DNA of 45,526 nucleotides from Gemmatimonadota bacterium (GCA_003221005.1 QHTZ01000057.1:1-45526), one strand, 5' to 3'. Shown: positions 34,901 to 44,258, numbered from the stretch's first letter. The notes: generated from the letters alone by a model not told the origin. Translations and numbers: made by a program.

Positions 34901-35176
34901 ATGTGGGTCCTAGCGGTCATCTTGCTCGTGGCCCTGATGATTCCGATCGCGGCCATCCTCGTCGATTCGCCGCTCGGGCGCTCGATCGCCCGGCGCCTCG
35001 AGGGAGGGGGGCGCGAGGGGGGCGGGGCGGGTGGCGGCGACGTCAAAGCGCTGGAGCGGCGGATCGACCTGCTCGAGAGCGAGCTCGCGGACCTGACGCG
35101 CTCGCTCGCCGGGATGCATGACGAGCTGCAGTTCGTGCAGCGCTTGCTGGAAGATCCCAAGAAGAAACGCTCCTGA
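34901..35176 (+). CDS. Small membrane-anchored coiled-coil protein
   Basis: 91 residues. One N-terminal transmembrane helix ('VLAVILLVALMIPIAAILV'), then a G-rich linker 'LEGGGREGGGAGGGD' and a C-terminal coiled-coil (about 48-85), ending in 'KKKRS'. No family is recognised. It lies between bshC and murJ with 10-bp and 2-bp spacers, so it is probably co-expressed with them. A scaffold role is possible but unsupported. Confidence 0.7.
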   Translation: MWVLAVILLVALMIPIAAILVDSPLGRSIARRLEGGGREGGGAGGGDVKALERRIDLLESELADLTRSLAGMHDELQFVQRLLEDPKKKRS

Positions 35177-35178
35177 AG

Positions 35179-36771
35179 GTGCCGGACGCCGGGCGGGGCG
35201 TGCGGGGGGGCGGGGGCGGCGGGGGGGGCCGCCACGCCGCGCAGGTCGCCGCCGGCATCCTCGTGACCCGCGTGCTCGGCTACGTGCGCGAGCGCATCTT
35301 CGCGTACTACTTCGGTAATGCGAGTGTCGCGGCCGATGCCATGCGCGCCGCGCTCCGCATCCCGAACGCGATCCGCAATCTCCTCGGGGAAGCCACACTC
35401 TCCGCGTCATTCATTCCCGTGTACGCGACCCTCGCTCAGCGCAAGGACCAGGGGGCCGCCCGCGCCCTCGCCGGTGCGGTGCTGGGGCTGCTGGTGCTGG
35501 CCACCGGGGTGCTGACCGTGCTGGGCATCGGCTTCGCTCCGGCGATCACGACGCTGATCGCCAAGGGATTCGACGCTCCGCGCCGCGACCTCACGATCAC
35601 GTTGGTCCGGATCCTTTTCCCCATGACCGGGCTGATGGTCGTCTCGGCGTGGTGCCTCGGGATCCTCAACACGCATCGCCGCTTCTTCCTGCCGTACGCC
35701 GCGCCCGCGTTGTGGAACATCGCGGGGATCGCGGCGATGGTCGCGGCCGGAACGTGGCTCGCGAACCGGGCTCTGTCGCTCGAGTTGCAGCTGCACCGGC
35801 TGGCGCTGGCGCTCGCCTGGGGTACGGTGGCGGGCTCCCTGCTGCAGATCGGCGTGCAGCTCCCCGCCTGCTGGCGGCTGCTCGGCGGGATCGCGCTCCG
35901 GTTCACGACGCGGCCGGAAGGCGTGCGCGACGTGGTCACCGCGTGGCTGCCGCTGCTGCTCGGGGCCGGGGTGGCGCAGCTCTCGGGGTTCGTGGACACG
36001 GTGCTAGGCTCGTTCACCGGCCCGGGGGGCGTCTCGGCGCTGGGCTACGCGCAGCTTGTGCAGCTGCTCCCGGTCAGCGTGTTCGGCGCGTCCGTCGCCG
36101 CGGCGTCGCTGCCGGAGCTGTCGCGCGACGCCGCGGCCGCGACCCCGAACGAGCAGCTGCGGGTCCGCATCGCGACCGCGTTCCGGAGGGTCACCTTCTT
36201 CGTGCTGCCGTCGTCGTTCGCCTTCGCGGCTCTGGGGCCCGTGCTCGTGGCCGCGCTGTTCCAGACCGGGCGCTTCGACGCGGACGACAGCGCGCTGGTG
36301 GGAGGGGTGCTCGCGGCCTACGGCGTCGGCCTGCTGGGACAGGCTACGGTGAAGCTGTTCGCGTCCGGGTTCTACGCACTGCGGGACACCCGGACGCCGG
36401 TCAAGATCGCCACGCTCTCGTTGGCGCTCTCCACGGGACTGGCCGTCGTGCTGATGCGCCGGTATGGGCCGGCGGGGATCGCCTTCGGGTCGTCGTTGGG
36501 CTCTACGGTGAACGTGATCCTCCACTTGCGGGACCTCGACCGGCGGATCGGAGCGATCATGGGCGCTGTCGAGTGGCGAGCGGTGGGTGCGAGCGTGGTG
36601 GCCGCAGGCGCGGCGACGGCCGGGGCAGCGGCGGCAGTGCGCTTCGCCGCGGGGACCGGGCCGATTCCCGTGGCCCTTCTCGGGGTGACTATTTTTGGGG
36701 TGATGTACGCCGCTCTCGCTCTGGCCCTGAAGCACCCCGATGCCGCGCGCCTGTGGAAGCTCGTGACCTGA
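35179..36771 (+). CDS. murJ: Lipid II flippase MurJ
   Basis: 530-residue MOP-superfamily membrane protein that moves lipid II across the inner membrane. It has about 14 hydrophobic helices, with the family regions 'ILVTRVLGYVRERIFAYYFG', 'LLGEATLSASFIPVYA' and 'GFYALRDTRTPVK'. The first 20 residues are Gly-rich (encoded by runs of G) and unlike other MurJ proteins, so the start is uncertain. The gene overlaps uvrC by 19 bp. Confidence 0.9.
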   Translation: MPDAGRGVRGGGGGGGGRHAAQVAAGILVTRVLGYVRERIFAYYFGNASVAADAMRAALRIPNAIRNLLGEATLSASFIPVYATLAQRKDQGAARALAGAVLGLLVLATGVLTVLGIGFAPAITTLIAKGFDAPRRDLTITLVRILFPMTGLMVVSAWCLGILNTHRRFFLPYAAPALWNIAGIAAMVAAGTWLANRALSLELQLHRLALALAWGTVAGSLLQIGVQLPACWRLLGGIALRFTTRPEGVRDVVTAWLPLLLGAGVAQLSGFVDTVLGSFTGPGGVSALGYAQLVQLLPVSVFGASVAAASLPELSRDAAAATPNEQLRVRIATAFRRVTFFVLPSSFAFAALGPVLVAALFQTGRFDADDSALVGGVLAAYGVGLLGQATVKLFASGFYALRDTRTPVKIATLSLALSTGLAVVLMRRYGPAGIAFGSSLGSTVNVILHLRDLDRRIGAIMGAVEWRAVGASVVAAGAATAGAAAAVRFAAGTGPIPVALLGVTIFGVMYAALALALKHPDAARLWKLVT

Positions 36772-38564
36772 TCGACCGCAAGCTCGAAACCCTCCCCGAC
36801 AAGCCCGGCGTGTATCTCTGGAAGAGCGCCGCGGGGGAGATCCTCTACGTGGGCAAGGCGAAGAGCCTGCGGGCGCGCGTGCCGAGCTACCTCGGTCCCG
36901 ACGCGGATTCGAGCCCCGAGCACGCCGCACTGGTGCGCCAGATCGCCGACCTCGAAACGATCGTCGTCCCCAATGAAGCTCAGGCGCTGCTGCTCGAGAA
37001 CAACCTCATCAAGGAGCACAAGCCCCGTTTCAACATCCGCCTTACCGACGACAAGAGCTACCCGCGCATCGCGGTGACGCTGGGTGAGCCGTTCCCGCGG
37101 GTGCTCGTCGTGCGGCGGGTCACGATTCCTGGCGCGCGTTATTTCGGGCCGTATACCGACGTCGCGACGCTGCGCCGGACCCTCAACATTATCCGCCGCC
37201 TTTTCACGGTGCGGTCCTGCTCCTGGGATCTCCCGCGCGACGCCCCCGACCGCCCCTGCCTCGACTACCATATCGAACGCTGCCGAGCCCCCTGCGTTGG
37301 CTACCAGAGCCGGGACGACTATGCGCGGATGATCGAGGACGTGCTCCTCTTCCTCGACGGCAAGACGGTGGACGTGCGCGCTCGCATGCGGCAGCGCATG
37401 CTCGAAGCGAGCGGGACGCAGGATTTCGAGCGGGCGGCCCAGCTGCGGGACGCGCTCAAGTGGCTGGATCAGGTGGAGCAGCCGCAGACCGTCGAGCTGG
37501 TAGGCGGCGGCGACGCGGATGCCATCGGGTTCGCGCGGGACGGGGACGATGCCTGCGGCGTGATCCTGCGGATCCGCGGCGGGCGACTGATCGCCCGGGA
37601 GCATCGCTTCCTCGAGAACGTGGAGCACGAGCCCGACGGCGCCGTGCTCGCAGCCTTCCTCGTGCGCTTCTACCTCCCGCTCGACCAGCGAGCGGAGCGG
37701 GTGCTGCTTCCCTTCGCCCCGGACGACCTGGAAGCGCTCGGCACACTCGCGCCGGCCGTCGCCTGGCACGTGCCGCAGCGCAGCAGCGGTGCGAAGCTCG
37801 TCCAGCTGGCCGACCAGAACGCGCGCCATCTGCTCGAGAGCTTGTTGATCGAGACTTTCGACGTCGAGGAGCGCGCGGCCGATCCCGTGTACGCGCTGGG
37901 CCGCGATCTCGGCCTCACGGTGGTGCCGCGGTCGTTCGTGTGCATCGACATCTCGACCAACCAGGGGCGCGACACGGTCGGATCGCTCGTATGGTTCGAG
38001 GCCGGGCGCCCCAAGAAGGCCGAATACCGCCGGTTCAAGATCAAAGCGGCAGCCCCACAGGATGACTTCGCTGCGATTCACGAAGTCGTGACGCGCTACC
38101 TCACGCGGCGGCGGGATGAGGGGAAGCCGCTGCCGGACCTGATCGTCGTCGACGGCGGGAAAGGACAGCTCAGCGCCGCCCTGGACGCAGCGCGGGCGCT
38201 CGGTCTCGAAGCACTCCCGATTGTGAGCCTTGCGAAGCGAGAGGAGGAGATTTTCCTGCCTGGTCGTAGCGAGGGGCTCAAGCTGTCGCGCCGCAGCCCG
38301 TCCTTGAAGCTCGTGCAGCGCGCCCGCGACGAGGCGCACCGGTTCGCGGTGAGCTTCAGCCGCAAGCGTCGCGTACAGCGCACAATCACGTCCGAGCTGT
38401 TGGCGATTCCGGGAATCGGGCCCACCCGACGCCGGCTGCTGTTGGAGCGCTTCGGCTCGCTCGCGGGGGTGAAGACCGCGAGCGCCGCCGAGATCGCGGC
38501 GCTCCCCGGGTTCTCCGCGACGCTCGCCGAGCGGGTGCTTGACCGGCTGCAGGCCCGCGCGTGA
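36753..38564 (+). CDS. uvrC: UvrABC excinuclease subunit C
   Basis: 603-residue UvrC, the dual-incision nuclease of nucleotide excision repair. N-terminal GIY-YIG domain ('KPGVYLWKSA..ILYVGKAKSLRARV'), a Cys-containing region, a UVR motif (about 200-235, 'DFERAAQLRDALKWL'), the endonuclease V-like domain with 'VCIDISTNQG' and 'LIVVDGGKGQ', and a C-terminal helix-hairpin-helix pair. GTG 36753 gives the usual length. It overlaps murJ by 19 bp and thrC by 4 bp (GTGA). Confidence 0.95.
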   Translation: MEARDLIDRKLETLPDKPGVYLWKSAAGEILYVGKAKSLRARVPSYLGPDADSSPEHAALVRQIADLETIVVPNEAQALLLENNLIKEHKPRFNIRLTDDKSYPRIAVTLGEPFPRVLVVRRVTIPGARYFGPYTDVATLRRTLNIIRRLFTVRSCSWDLPRDAPDRPCLDYHIERCRAPCVGYQSRDDYARMIEDVLLFLDGKTVDVRARMRQRMLEASGTQDFERAAQLRDALKWLDQVEQPQTVELVGGGDADAIGFARDGDDACGVILRIRGGRLIAREHRFLENVEHEPDGAVLAAFLVRFYLPLDQRAERVLLPFAPDDLEALGTLAPAVAWHVPQRSSGAKLVQLADQNARHLLESLLIETFDVEERAADPVYALGRDLGLTVVPRSFVCIDISTNQGRDTVGSLVWFEAGRPKKAEYRRFKIKAAAPQDDFAAIHEVVTRYLTRRRDEGKPLPDLIVVDGGKGQLSAALDAARALGLEALPIVSLAKREEEIFLPGRSEGLKLSRRSPSLKLVQRARDEAHRFAVSFSRKRRVQRTITSELLAIPGIGPTRRRLLLERFGSLAGVKTASAAEIAALPGFSATLAERVLDRLQARA

Positions 38565-39718
38565 CGGTGTCCTGGATGCTCGAATGCTCAGCATGCGGCG
38601 GCACGCACGATGCCGCGGGGCTGCCGGGCGTCTGCGAGTCCTGCGGGCAGCCCTACCTCGTTCGCTACGCGACCACGCCGTCCCCCTCCCCCGAGGCGAA
38701 GCGGCTGCTTGGCGAGCGTCGCTGGAACATGTGGCGCTACCGCGAGTGGCTGCCGCTCGGCGCGGATGAGGCTCCCGTCACGCTGGGCGAAGGCGCGACG
38801 CCGTTGCTTCCCACCGCGCGCCTCGGGGCGCGCTACGGCCTGCGCGATCTATGGGTGAAGGATGAAGGAAAGAACCCCACGGGGTCGTTCAAGGCGCGGG
38901 GCCTCGCCGTCGCGATCACGCGCGCGACCCGCGCCGGCGCGCGCCGCTTCGTGGTGCCGACCGCGGGCAACGCCGGCGTTGCGCTCGCGGCATACGCGAG
39001 CCGCGCGGGCGTCGCGGCCTGCGTGTTCGCGCCCTCCTGCACGCCGCCGGTGATCCGCTCGCAGATCCAGAGCTTCGGGGCGGAGCTGGTGCTCATCGAT
39101 GGTCACATCGGCGATTGCGGCGCGGCGGCGCGCGCCTACGCGGCCGAGCACGGAGCGGTGGACGTCTCGACGCTGCGCGAGCCGTACCGCATCGAAGGCA
39201 AGAAGACGTTGGGGCTTGAGCTGGCGGAGCGACTCGGCTGGACCCTGCCGGACGTGATCGTGTATCCCACCGGGGGTGGAACCGGGTTGATCGGCATGTG
39301 GAAAGCGTTCCAGGAGCTGCGCGCCAGCGGCTGGGTGCTCGGCGCTCCGCCTCGCATGTACAGCGTGCAGTCGAGCGGGTGCGCCCCTGTCGTGAAGGCA
39401 TTCGACGAGGGAGCCGACCGGTGCGCCCCCTGGCCTGATCCGGTGACGGTGGCCGCCGGGCTCCGCGTGCCGGCGCCACTGGGAGACCGCTTGATGCTGC
39501 GCGCGCTGCGCGAGAGCGGCGGCGGGGCGGTCGCCGTGAGCGACACGCAGCTCACGGCGGCGGCGCGCGAGCTCCAGACCCAGGAAGGCATCGACGCTGC
39601 GCCGGAAGGCGGTGCTACGCTGGCGGCCGTGATCGCGCTCAAGGAGTGCGGTACGCTCAGTGGGGACGAGCGCATCGTGCTCTTCAACACCGGCGCCGGG
39701 TGGCTCTACCGAGGCTAG
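38561..39718 (+). CDS. thrC: Threonine synthase
   Basis: 385-residue PLP enzyme turning O-phosphohomoserine into threonine. A zinc-like N-terminal Cys pair set ('CSACGG', 'CESCGQ') precedes the PLP Lys motif 'NPTGSFKARG', then 'PTAGNAGVALAAYAS' and 'YPTGGGTGLIGMW' for phosphate and substrate binding. The domain order matches the threonine synthase class with an N-terminal Cys-rich extension. GTG start overlaps the uvrC stop. Confidence 0.92.
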   Translation: MTVSWMLECSACGGTHDAAGLPGVCESCGQPYLVRYATTPSPSPEAKRLLGERRWNMWRYREWLPLGADEAPVTLGEGATPLLPTARLGARYGLRDLWVKDEGKNPTGSFKARGLAVAITRATRAGARRFVVPTAGNAGVALAAYASRAGVAACVFAPSCTPPVIRSQIQSFGAELVLIDGHIGDCGAAARAYAAEHGAVDVSTLREPYRIEGKKTLGLELAERLGWTLPDVIVYPTGGGTGLIGMWKAFQELRASGWVLGAPPRMYSVQSSGCAPVVKAFDEGADRCAPWPDPVTVAAGLRVPAPLGDRLMLRALRESGGGAVAVSDTQLTAAARELQTQEGIDAAPEGGATLAAVIALKECGTLSGDERIVLFNTGAGWLYRG

Positions 39719-39728
39719 ATTTCGAGAG

Positions 39729-40907
39729 ATGCGCATCGCCGTCATCGATCCCGCCGCCGGCATCAGTGGCGACATGACCCTCGGCAGTCTCCTGTCCCTC
39801 GGTCTCCCCGCGTCGTGGCTCGAAGGGCTGCCCGGCCGGCTCGGCGTAGCGGGCGTGGGTGTGACAATCCGCGAGGTACGCCGCTCGGGCGTCGGTTGCA
39901 AGCAAGTCGAGTTCCTGATCCCCGAACAGCCGCACGGTCGCCCCGTCGCGCAGCTGGTGCAGCTGGTCGAGAGCGCACCCGTGTCCGCCTGGGTGCGTGA
40001 GCGCGCGGTGCGCGCATTCCAGCTGCTGGGCGAGGCCGAGGGACGAGTGCATGGCGTGGCGCCCGAGAAGGTCCACCTGCACGAGGTCGGGGCGGTGGAC
40101 GCGTTGCTGGACATCGTGGGGGCGATCGAGGGGTTCGAGCAGCTGGGCGTCGAGGCAGTGTACAACTGGCCGGTGGCGGTAGGCACCGGGTGGGTGGACG
40201 CGGAGCACGGCCGCCTTCCGGTGCCGGCGCCCGCGACCGCCGTGCTGCTCGAGGGGCTGGAGGTGGCGACGGGCGGGCCGGTGGAGGGAGAGGCAACGAC
40301 GCCAACCGGTGCCGCGCTGCTGCGCGTGCTGTCGGCGGGGCGGCCTCCGGCGCAGTGGCGCGTGGTGCGGAGCGGCTGGGGTGCGGGGCAGCGCGACCCC
40401 AACCATTACCCGAACGCGCTGCGGGTGCTGCTGGCCGAGCAGGCCGCCGAGGCCGGGCGTGTGGTGCTGCTCGCTACGGACGTAGACGACATGAGTCCCG
40501 AGTACGTGGAGCCGCTGCGGCAGGCGCTCACCGCGGCCGGGGCGCTCGATGTACAGACCTGGTCCGTGCAGATGAAGAAGGGGCGAGCGGGGTTTCGCGT
40601 CGAGGTCGTGGCGCCCGAGGAGCTGGCGGAGCAGGTGACCGCGGCGCTGTTCCAGCACAGCACGACGGCGGGCATTCGCCGCTGGGTCGCGGAGCGGGCG
40701 ACGTTGCCGCGTCGTCAGGTGACGGTACAGCTCGCTCCCGAGGTGTCGGTCCGGGTCAAGGTGCTAGAGCAGCCGGGCGGTGTTCGCGTCAAACCCGAAT
40801 ACGACGACGTGCTCGCCGCCGCGAGCGCGCTGGGCCGGCCGCCGATCGAGGTGGCGCGGGCGGCGCAGCGCGACGCGGAGGCGCTCGTCGCCAAATCCAA
40901 GGAGTGA
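39729..40907 (+). CDS. larC: LarC family nickel insertion protein (DUF111)
   Basis: 392-residue LarC-type protein. In Lactobacillus LarC makes the nickel pincer cofactor of lactate racemase with LarB and LarE; those genes are not in the window, so this copy may serve another enzyme. Visible: 'DPAAGISGDMTLGSLL' at the start, 'HLHEVGAVDALLDIVG', 'TTPTGAALL', then a C-terminal nickel-binding part with 'ATDVDDMSPEYV'. It is one uninterrupted frame, whereas Lactobacillus LarC is split by a programmed frameshift. ATG preceded by GAGAG. Confidence 0.88.
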   Translation: MRIAVIDPAAGISGDMTLGSLLSLGLPASWLEGLPGRLGVAGVGVTIREVRRSGVGCKQVEFLIPEQPHGRPVAQLVQLVESAPVSAWVRERAVRAFQLLGEAEGRVHGVAPEKVHLHEVGAVDALLDIVGAIEGFEQLGVEAVYNWPVAVGTGWVDAEHGRLPVPAPATAVLLEGLEVATGGPVEGEATTPTGAALLRVLSAGRPPAQWRVVRSGWGAGQRDPNHYPNALRVLLAEQAAEAGRVVLLATDVDDMSPEYVEPLRQALTAAGALDVQTWSVQMKKGRAGFRVEVVAPEELAEQVTAALFQHSTTAGIRRWVAERATLPRRQVTVQLAPEVSVRVKVLEQPGGVRVKPEYDDVLAAASALGRPPIEVARAAQRDAEALVAKSKE

Positions 40908-40909
40908 GC

Positions 40910-42418
40910 GTGAGGCGAGCATTCGAGCGTGCGAGTCTGGTGCTGGCCGTCGTGGCGACGGCGCTGACTGCCCGGGGCGCGGCCCAGGGGGAATGGCGTG
41001 GGCCCACTTGCGACCTGAAGCCGGGACACTATCTCGTGAACAGCGGGGTGCTGTACCTCAAGAATGCTGCGGAAACCAGGTTCGCGGATCAGCGGCTGAA
41101 AGACCTGCACGACGCGCTGAAGGTGCTGGAGCAGGCGGTGACGACCGCGAACCAGCAGAAGAATCCCGCGGCGTGGTATTACTTCGGGCGGTACTACCTC
41201 GCCACCAATGACGCGGCGGGGGCGGACTCCGCGTTCACCAAGGCCGTCGCGCTGGCGCCGGCATGTGCGAACGACGTCAACATGTATCGCCGGCAACTGT
41301 GGATGCCGCTGATGAATGCCGGGATCGCCGCCTGGCAGGCGGGGAATACCGATTCAGCGATCGCCTCGTTCCGGCGGGCAAACCAGCTGTACGCTGGCGA
41401 GCCGACGGGCTTCGTCTACCTCGCCACGCTGCTCTCCAACGGTCAGCAGCCCGACTCGGCGGCGAAGTATTTCAAGCTCGCGATCCAGGCCGCACATGAC
41501 CCCAAGTACACGAAGGACAGGCAGGACGCGATGTTCAACCTGGCGCGCGTGTATCACGGCGCCCAGCGCTACGACGACGCCGTCGCGGCGTACAGGGAGT
41601 ACCTTGCCGTCTATCCCCACGACATGCAAGCGACGGCGGGTCTCGCGGCTGTGTACTCGCTCATGGGGAAACGCGACGAGGCAATGGCCATGTACAAGCA
41701 GGTGCTCGAGCACGCCGACTCAGCCAGCGCGACCGACCTGTTCGCGGTGGCACGAGCCATCCTGGACGGCATTCCCAACCCGCCGGATACGGCTACCCGG
41801 GGGAAGGAGTGCCGCGCTGAGGCGCGCAAGGCGAGCCGCACGCTCACGGCTCGCCAGGTCGCTCTGCGCTGCGATTCCGTGACGACGCAGGCGATCCATG
41901 ACTATGACGCTGCGGCACGGGGCCATTACCGGCTCGTCTTGCAGGCGGTAGAGGCGGGGCTCGCCAAGGACCCGTACGATCGCGACGCGTTGCTCATCTA
42001 CACGGGGGCCGCCGCGCTCGCCGGGGACACGGCGCGCGCCTTCAGCGCGTCGCAGCGGCTCTACGCGGTGGACCCGCTGAATCGGCAAACGCTCCGCATG
42101 GCGGCGCAGGCCTGGCGGCTCAAAGGCAAGGGCGATTCGACGCTCCACTATCTCCAGCTGGCCGAGGCGCTGCCGGTCGAGGTCACCGTGGAGGGCTTCA
42201 GGCCGGGCGAGCACGATGCCGTGCTCAGCGCCGTCGTTTCCAACCCCCGCTCCACGGCGAGCCCGCCGCTCACGCTCACGTTCGAGTTCTTGAGCGCCAA
42301 AGGCGAGGTCGTGGCGACGCTGGCACAGGAGGTGGCAGCGATCGCCCCCGGCGCGAATGTGACGTTTGACCTGAAGCCGAAGGGGGCGGGGATCGTGGCG
42401 TGGAGGTACAAGCGCTAG
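40910..42418 (+). CDS. Tetratricopeptide-repeat secreted protein
   Basis: 502 residues. N-terminal signal peptide ('LVLAVVATALTARGAA') followed by about seven TPR motifs (for example 'WYYFGRYYLATNDAAGADSAFTKAVALAP' and 'AMFNLARVYHGAQRYDDAVAAYREYLAVYP', read here as separate pieces) and a C-terminal beta-rich 'LTFEFLSAKGEVV' tail. TPR proteins mediate protein-protein contacts; no partner can be named. GTG 40910 is chosen because AAGGAG ends five bases upstream; GTG 40904 is the alternative. Confidence 0.82.
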   Translation: MRRAFERASLVLAVVATALTARGAAQGEWRGPTCDLKPGHYLVNSGVLYLKNAAETRFADQRLKDLHDALKVLEQAVTTANQQKNPAAWYYFGRYYLATNDAAGADSAFTKAVALAPACANDVNMYRRQLWMPLMNAGIAAWQAGNTDSAIASFRRANQLYAGEPTGFVYLATLLSNGQQPDSAAKYFKLAIQAAHDPKYTKDRQDAMFNLARVYHGAQRYDDAVAAYREYLAVYPHDMQATAGLAAVYSLMGKRDEAMAMYKQVLEHADSASATDLFAVARAILDGIPNPPDTATRGKECRAEARKASRTLTARQVALRCDSVTTQAIHDYDAAARGHYRLVLQAVEAGLAKDPYDRDALLIYTGAAALAGDTARAFSASQRLYAVDPLNRQTLRMAAQAWRLKGKGDSTLHYLQLAEALPVEVTVEGFRPGEHDAVLSAVVSNPRSTASPPLTLTFEFLSAKGEVVATLAQEVAAIAPGANVTFDLKPKGAGIVAWRYKR

Positions 42419-42424
42419 AACAAG

Positions 42425-42440
42425 CTAGGGATTCTCCTAG
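42425..42440. terminator. Short hairpin after the TPR gene
   Basis: CTAGG-GATTCT-CCTAG lies a few bases after the TPR stop codon. The stem is short and there is no clear T-run, so it is a weak candidate end of the long gene train. Another inverted pair, GCTGAGG (42570-42576) / CCTCAGC (42586-42592), lies just before the next gene. Confidence 0.3.
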
Positions 42441-42612
42441 TCATTTCGTAACACGCTCATGCGCAGCAGGTTACGCGGCCGCGTGACGTGCCCCACAGCC
42501 CCCCGGACCGCTCCCAGCGAACTTCAGGGTGCCCAGTGGTCGTCCCGTCTTGGAACACTGAGCAATTCCGCTGAGGCGCGCCCCTCCTCAGCATTACCGA
42601 GCTAGGAGAAAT

Positions 42613-43233
42613 ATGCGTGCCTTCGCCGTACTCGTCGCCTTGGTCGCCACACCGTTTGTGGTGGGCGTTTCCCAAGGGTTAGGCCACGACGCCGCGCATT
42701 GCGCGAAGCGTGCTGACCAACACCCGGGCAAGGAAATAAACAAGTGCCCGAGCGTGCCCAGTGACCCGCCTCCACCGCCGCCGGTGACACCACCGCCGCC
42801 GGTAGAGCCGCCGCCACCGCCTCCGCCGCCACCGCCGCCCCCACCGCCGCCGGTGCAGCCACCGCCACCGCCGCCAGCGTGCGCGGTTTTGGTGCCGGCG
42901 CCCGCGGGAGTGCAATCGATCGACGGGCGTGTGTACAATGACCTGAGCACGGGGCGCGTTGGTCTCGCGAACTGGTGCGTCGAGCTGAGCCTCGGCGGCT
43001 CCGTCATTGGTCGGGCGGTCACGAACGGCCTGGGCCTCTATAGCTTCGCGAATCTGGCCGACGGGGACTACTCGGTCTGCGAAGTGCGGCTGGAAGCAAA
43101 TTGGAGTGAGACGTTCCCCGGGAGCTGGGCAGGGGCCGTATGTGTCGACGGTTTCGGGGCCACGTCTGGTTATGCGCTGCCGATCGCTGGCTGGAGTGCC
43201 GGCGGCATGGACTTCGGGAATACCTCCCCGTAG
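42613..43233 (+). CDS. Secreted proline-rich protein with a C-terminal B-like repeat domain
   Basis: 206 residues. Signal peptide, a short Cys-containing region, then a long proline run (about 52-88) with Val/Glu/Gln spacers, then a C-terminal beta domain: 'SIDGRVYNDLSTGRVGLANW' and 'GLYSFANLADGDYSVCEV', the pattern of SdrD B-like or carboxypeptidase-regulatory-like folds. The proline run probably spans the cell wall or periplasm. Ribosome site TAGGAG before the ATG. No partner is evident. Confidence 0.78.
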   Translation: MRAFAVLVALVATPFVVGVSQGLGHDAAHCAKRADQHPGKEINKCPSVPSDPPPPPPVTPPPPVEPPPPPPPPPPPPPPPVQPPPPPPACAVLVPAPAGVQSIDGRVYNDLSTGRVGLANWCVELSLGGSVIGRAVTNGLGLYSFANLADGDYSVCEVRLEANWSETFPGSWAGAVCVDGFGATSGYALPIAGWSAGGMDFGNTSP

Positions 43234-43264
43234 TGAAGACTCACTGAAGCGGGAAGGCGCGAAC

Positions 43265-43293
43265 ACGGCCGGCGTCGAATCGACGCCGGCCGT
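43265..43293. terminator. Long perfect inverted repeat after the proline-rich gene
   Basis: ACGGCCGGCGTCGA (43265-43278) and its exact complement TCGACGCCGGCCGT (43280-43293) are separated by one base. The stem would be strong; no T-run follows, so termination may need Rho, or the site may bind protein. Confidence 0.55.
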
Positions 43294-43342
43294 CGTGCAT
43301 TCAGGGACTCGCCGACCCGCGGCCAGCCACGGCCGGTGCATC

Positions 43343-43371
43343 TAGTCAATGCCCTCATTCGGCGTTACACT
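43343..43371 (+). promoter_or_regulatory. Candidate promoter of the trypsin-like protease gene
   Basis: TAGTCA (43343-43348), a 17-base spacer and TACACT (43366-43371), each four of six matches to the sigma-70 boxes, lie 60 bases before the protease ATG. The site also follows a strong inverted repeat, which supports an independent transcript. Confidence 0.35.
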
Positions 43372-43430
43372 CGCACAGCCTCTCCGCATCGCGCGGGGCT
43401 TCCGTGCACACCTAGTCGTGAGGAGGAACC

Positions 43431-44258
43431 ATGAGGTCGCGCACATTCATCCCGGTCCTTGCTGCCGCGTGCATCAGCCTGCTCAGTTGCGACAGAGTCT
43501 CCACGGAGCCCCAAGGTCCCTCTCGACCTTCTTTCATCACCAACGGTGTGGTCGATGGTGACGCCCATCCCGCGGTTGTCCTCTTGGTGATGGATGTCGG
43601 TGGGAAGCCGGCGTTCCGCTGCTCTGCCACGCTCATTGCCCCGAAGGTCGTGCTCACGGCCGGACACTGCGCGGGAGAGCCCGGCGAGTTCAGCGGCATG
43701 CGCATCTTCACCGAGTCGGACGTCCAGGACGGTAACAACAACTACCCGTTTGCCGGCCCGAACACCGTTGAGGCCGCAGCGTGGCACGCACACCCGCTCT
43801 TCACGGAGGCCGCCTTCTTCCGACATGACGTGGGAGTAGTCCTGCTGAAAAAGGCCGTCCAGCTTCCCGCAGGGCAGTACGGAACCCTTCCCGCAGCAAA
43901 CCAGCTCGACGCGCTACAACGCGGCAGCGCCACGGTCTTCACCGCGGTGGGCTACGGCCTGCAAAGAATTAACCCCGTCTTCATCGAAGCCGAGAAGATC
44001 CGCATGAGTGCCGAGCCTCACCTGATCCAGATCAACACGCCGGGATTCACCGGGGACTTCTCGCTCTTGCTGTCGAACAACGCCGCGACCGGCGGCACCT
44101 GTTTCGGCGACTCCGGTGGGCCCAACTACCTCGGCAGCAGCAACGTCATCGCCGGGGTGACGTCGTTCGGGCTCAATGGGAATTGCGCCGGCACCGGGGG
44201 AGTGTTCCGCCTGGACCGTCAGAACGTCCTGGATTTTGTTACGCAATATCTGAAGTGA
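43431..44258 (+). CDS. Trypsin-like serine protease lipoprotein
   Basis: 275-residue secreted S1-family protease. Signal peptide with lipobox (SLLSC, Cys20). Catalytic triad: His79 in TAGHC, Asp133 in HDVGVVLL and Ser228 in GDSGGP; about seven Cys are present, some likely paired. The region before Ser is 'TCFGDSGGP'. The substrate is unknown; an extracellular role is expected from the signal. GAGGAGG ribosome site. A terminator follows (44336-44363). Confidence 0.9.
   Translation: MRSRTFIPVLAAACISLLSCDRVSTEPQGPSRPSFITNGVVDGDAHPAVVLLVMDVGGKPAFRCSATLIAPKVVLTAGHCAGEPGEFSGMRIFTESDVQDGNNNYPFAGPNTVEAAAWHAHPLFTEAAFFRHDVGVVLLKKAVQLPAGQYGTLPAANQLDALQRGSATVFTAVGYGLQRINPVFIEAEKIRMSAEPHLIQINTPGFTGDFSLLLSNNAATGGTCFGDSGGPNYLGSSNVIAGVTSFGLNGNCAGTGGVFRLDRQNVLDFVTQYLK

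Noticed and set aside
36372-38594. Long frame antisense to uvrC (about 740 codons)
   Set aside because: Antisense shadow of a gene with clear UvrC motifs.
42764-42876. Proline codon tract as a separate repeat element
   Set aside because: It is a normal coding run of CCx codons within one secreted protein, not an independent element.
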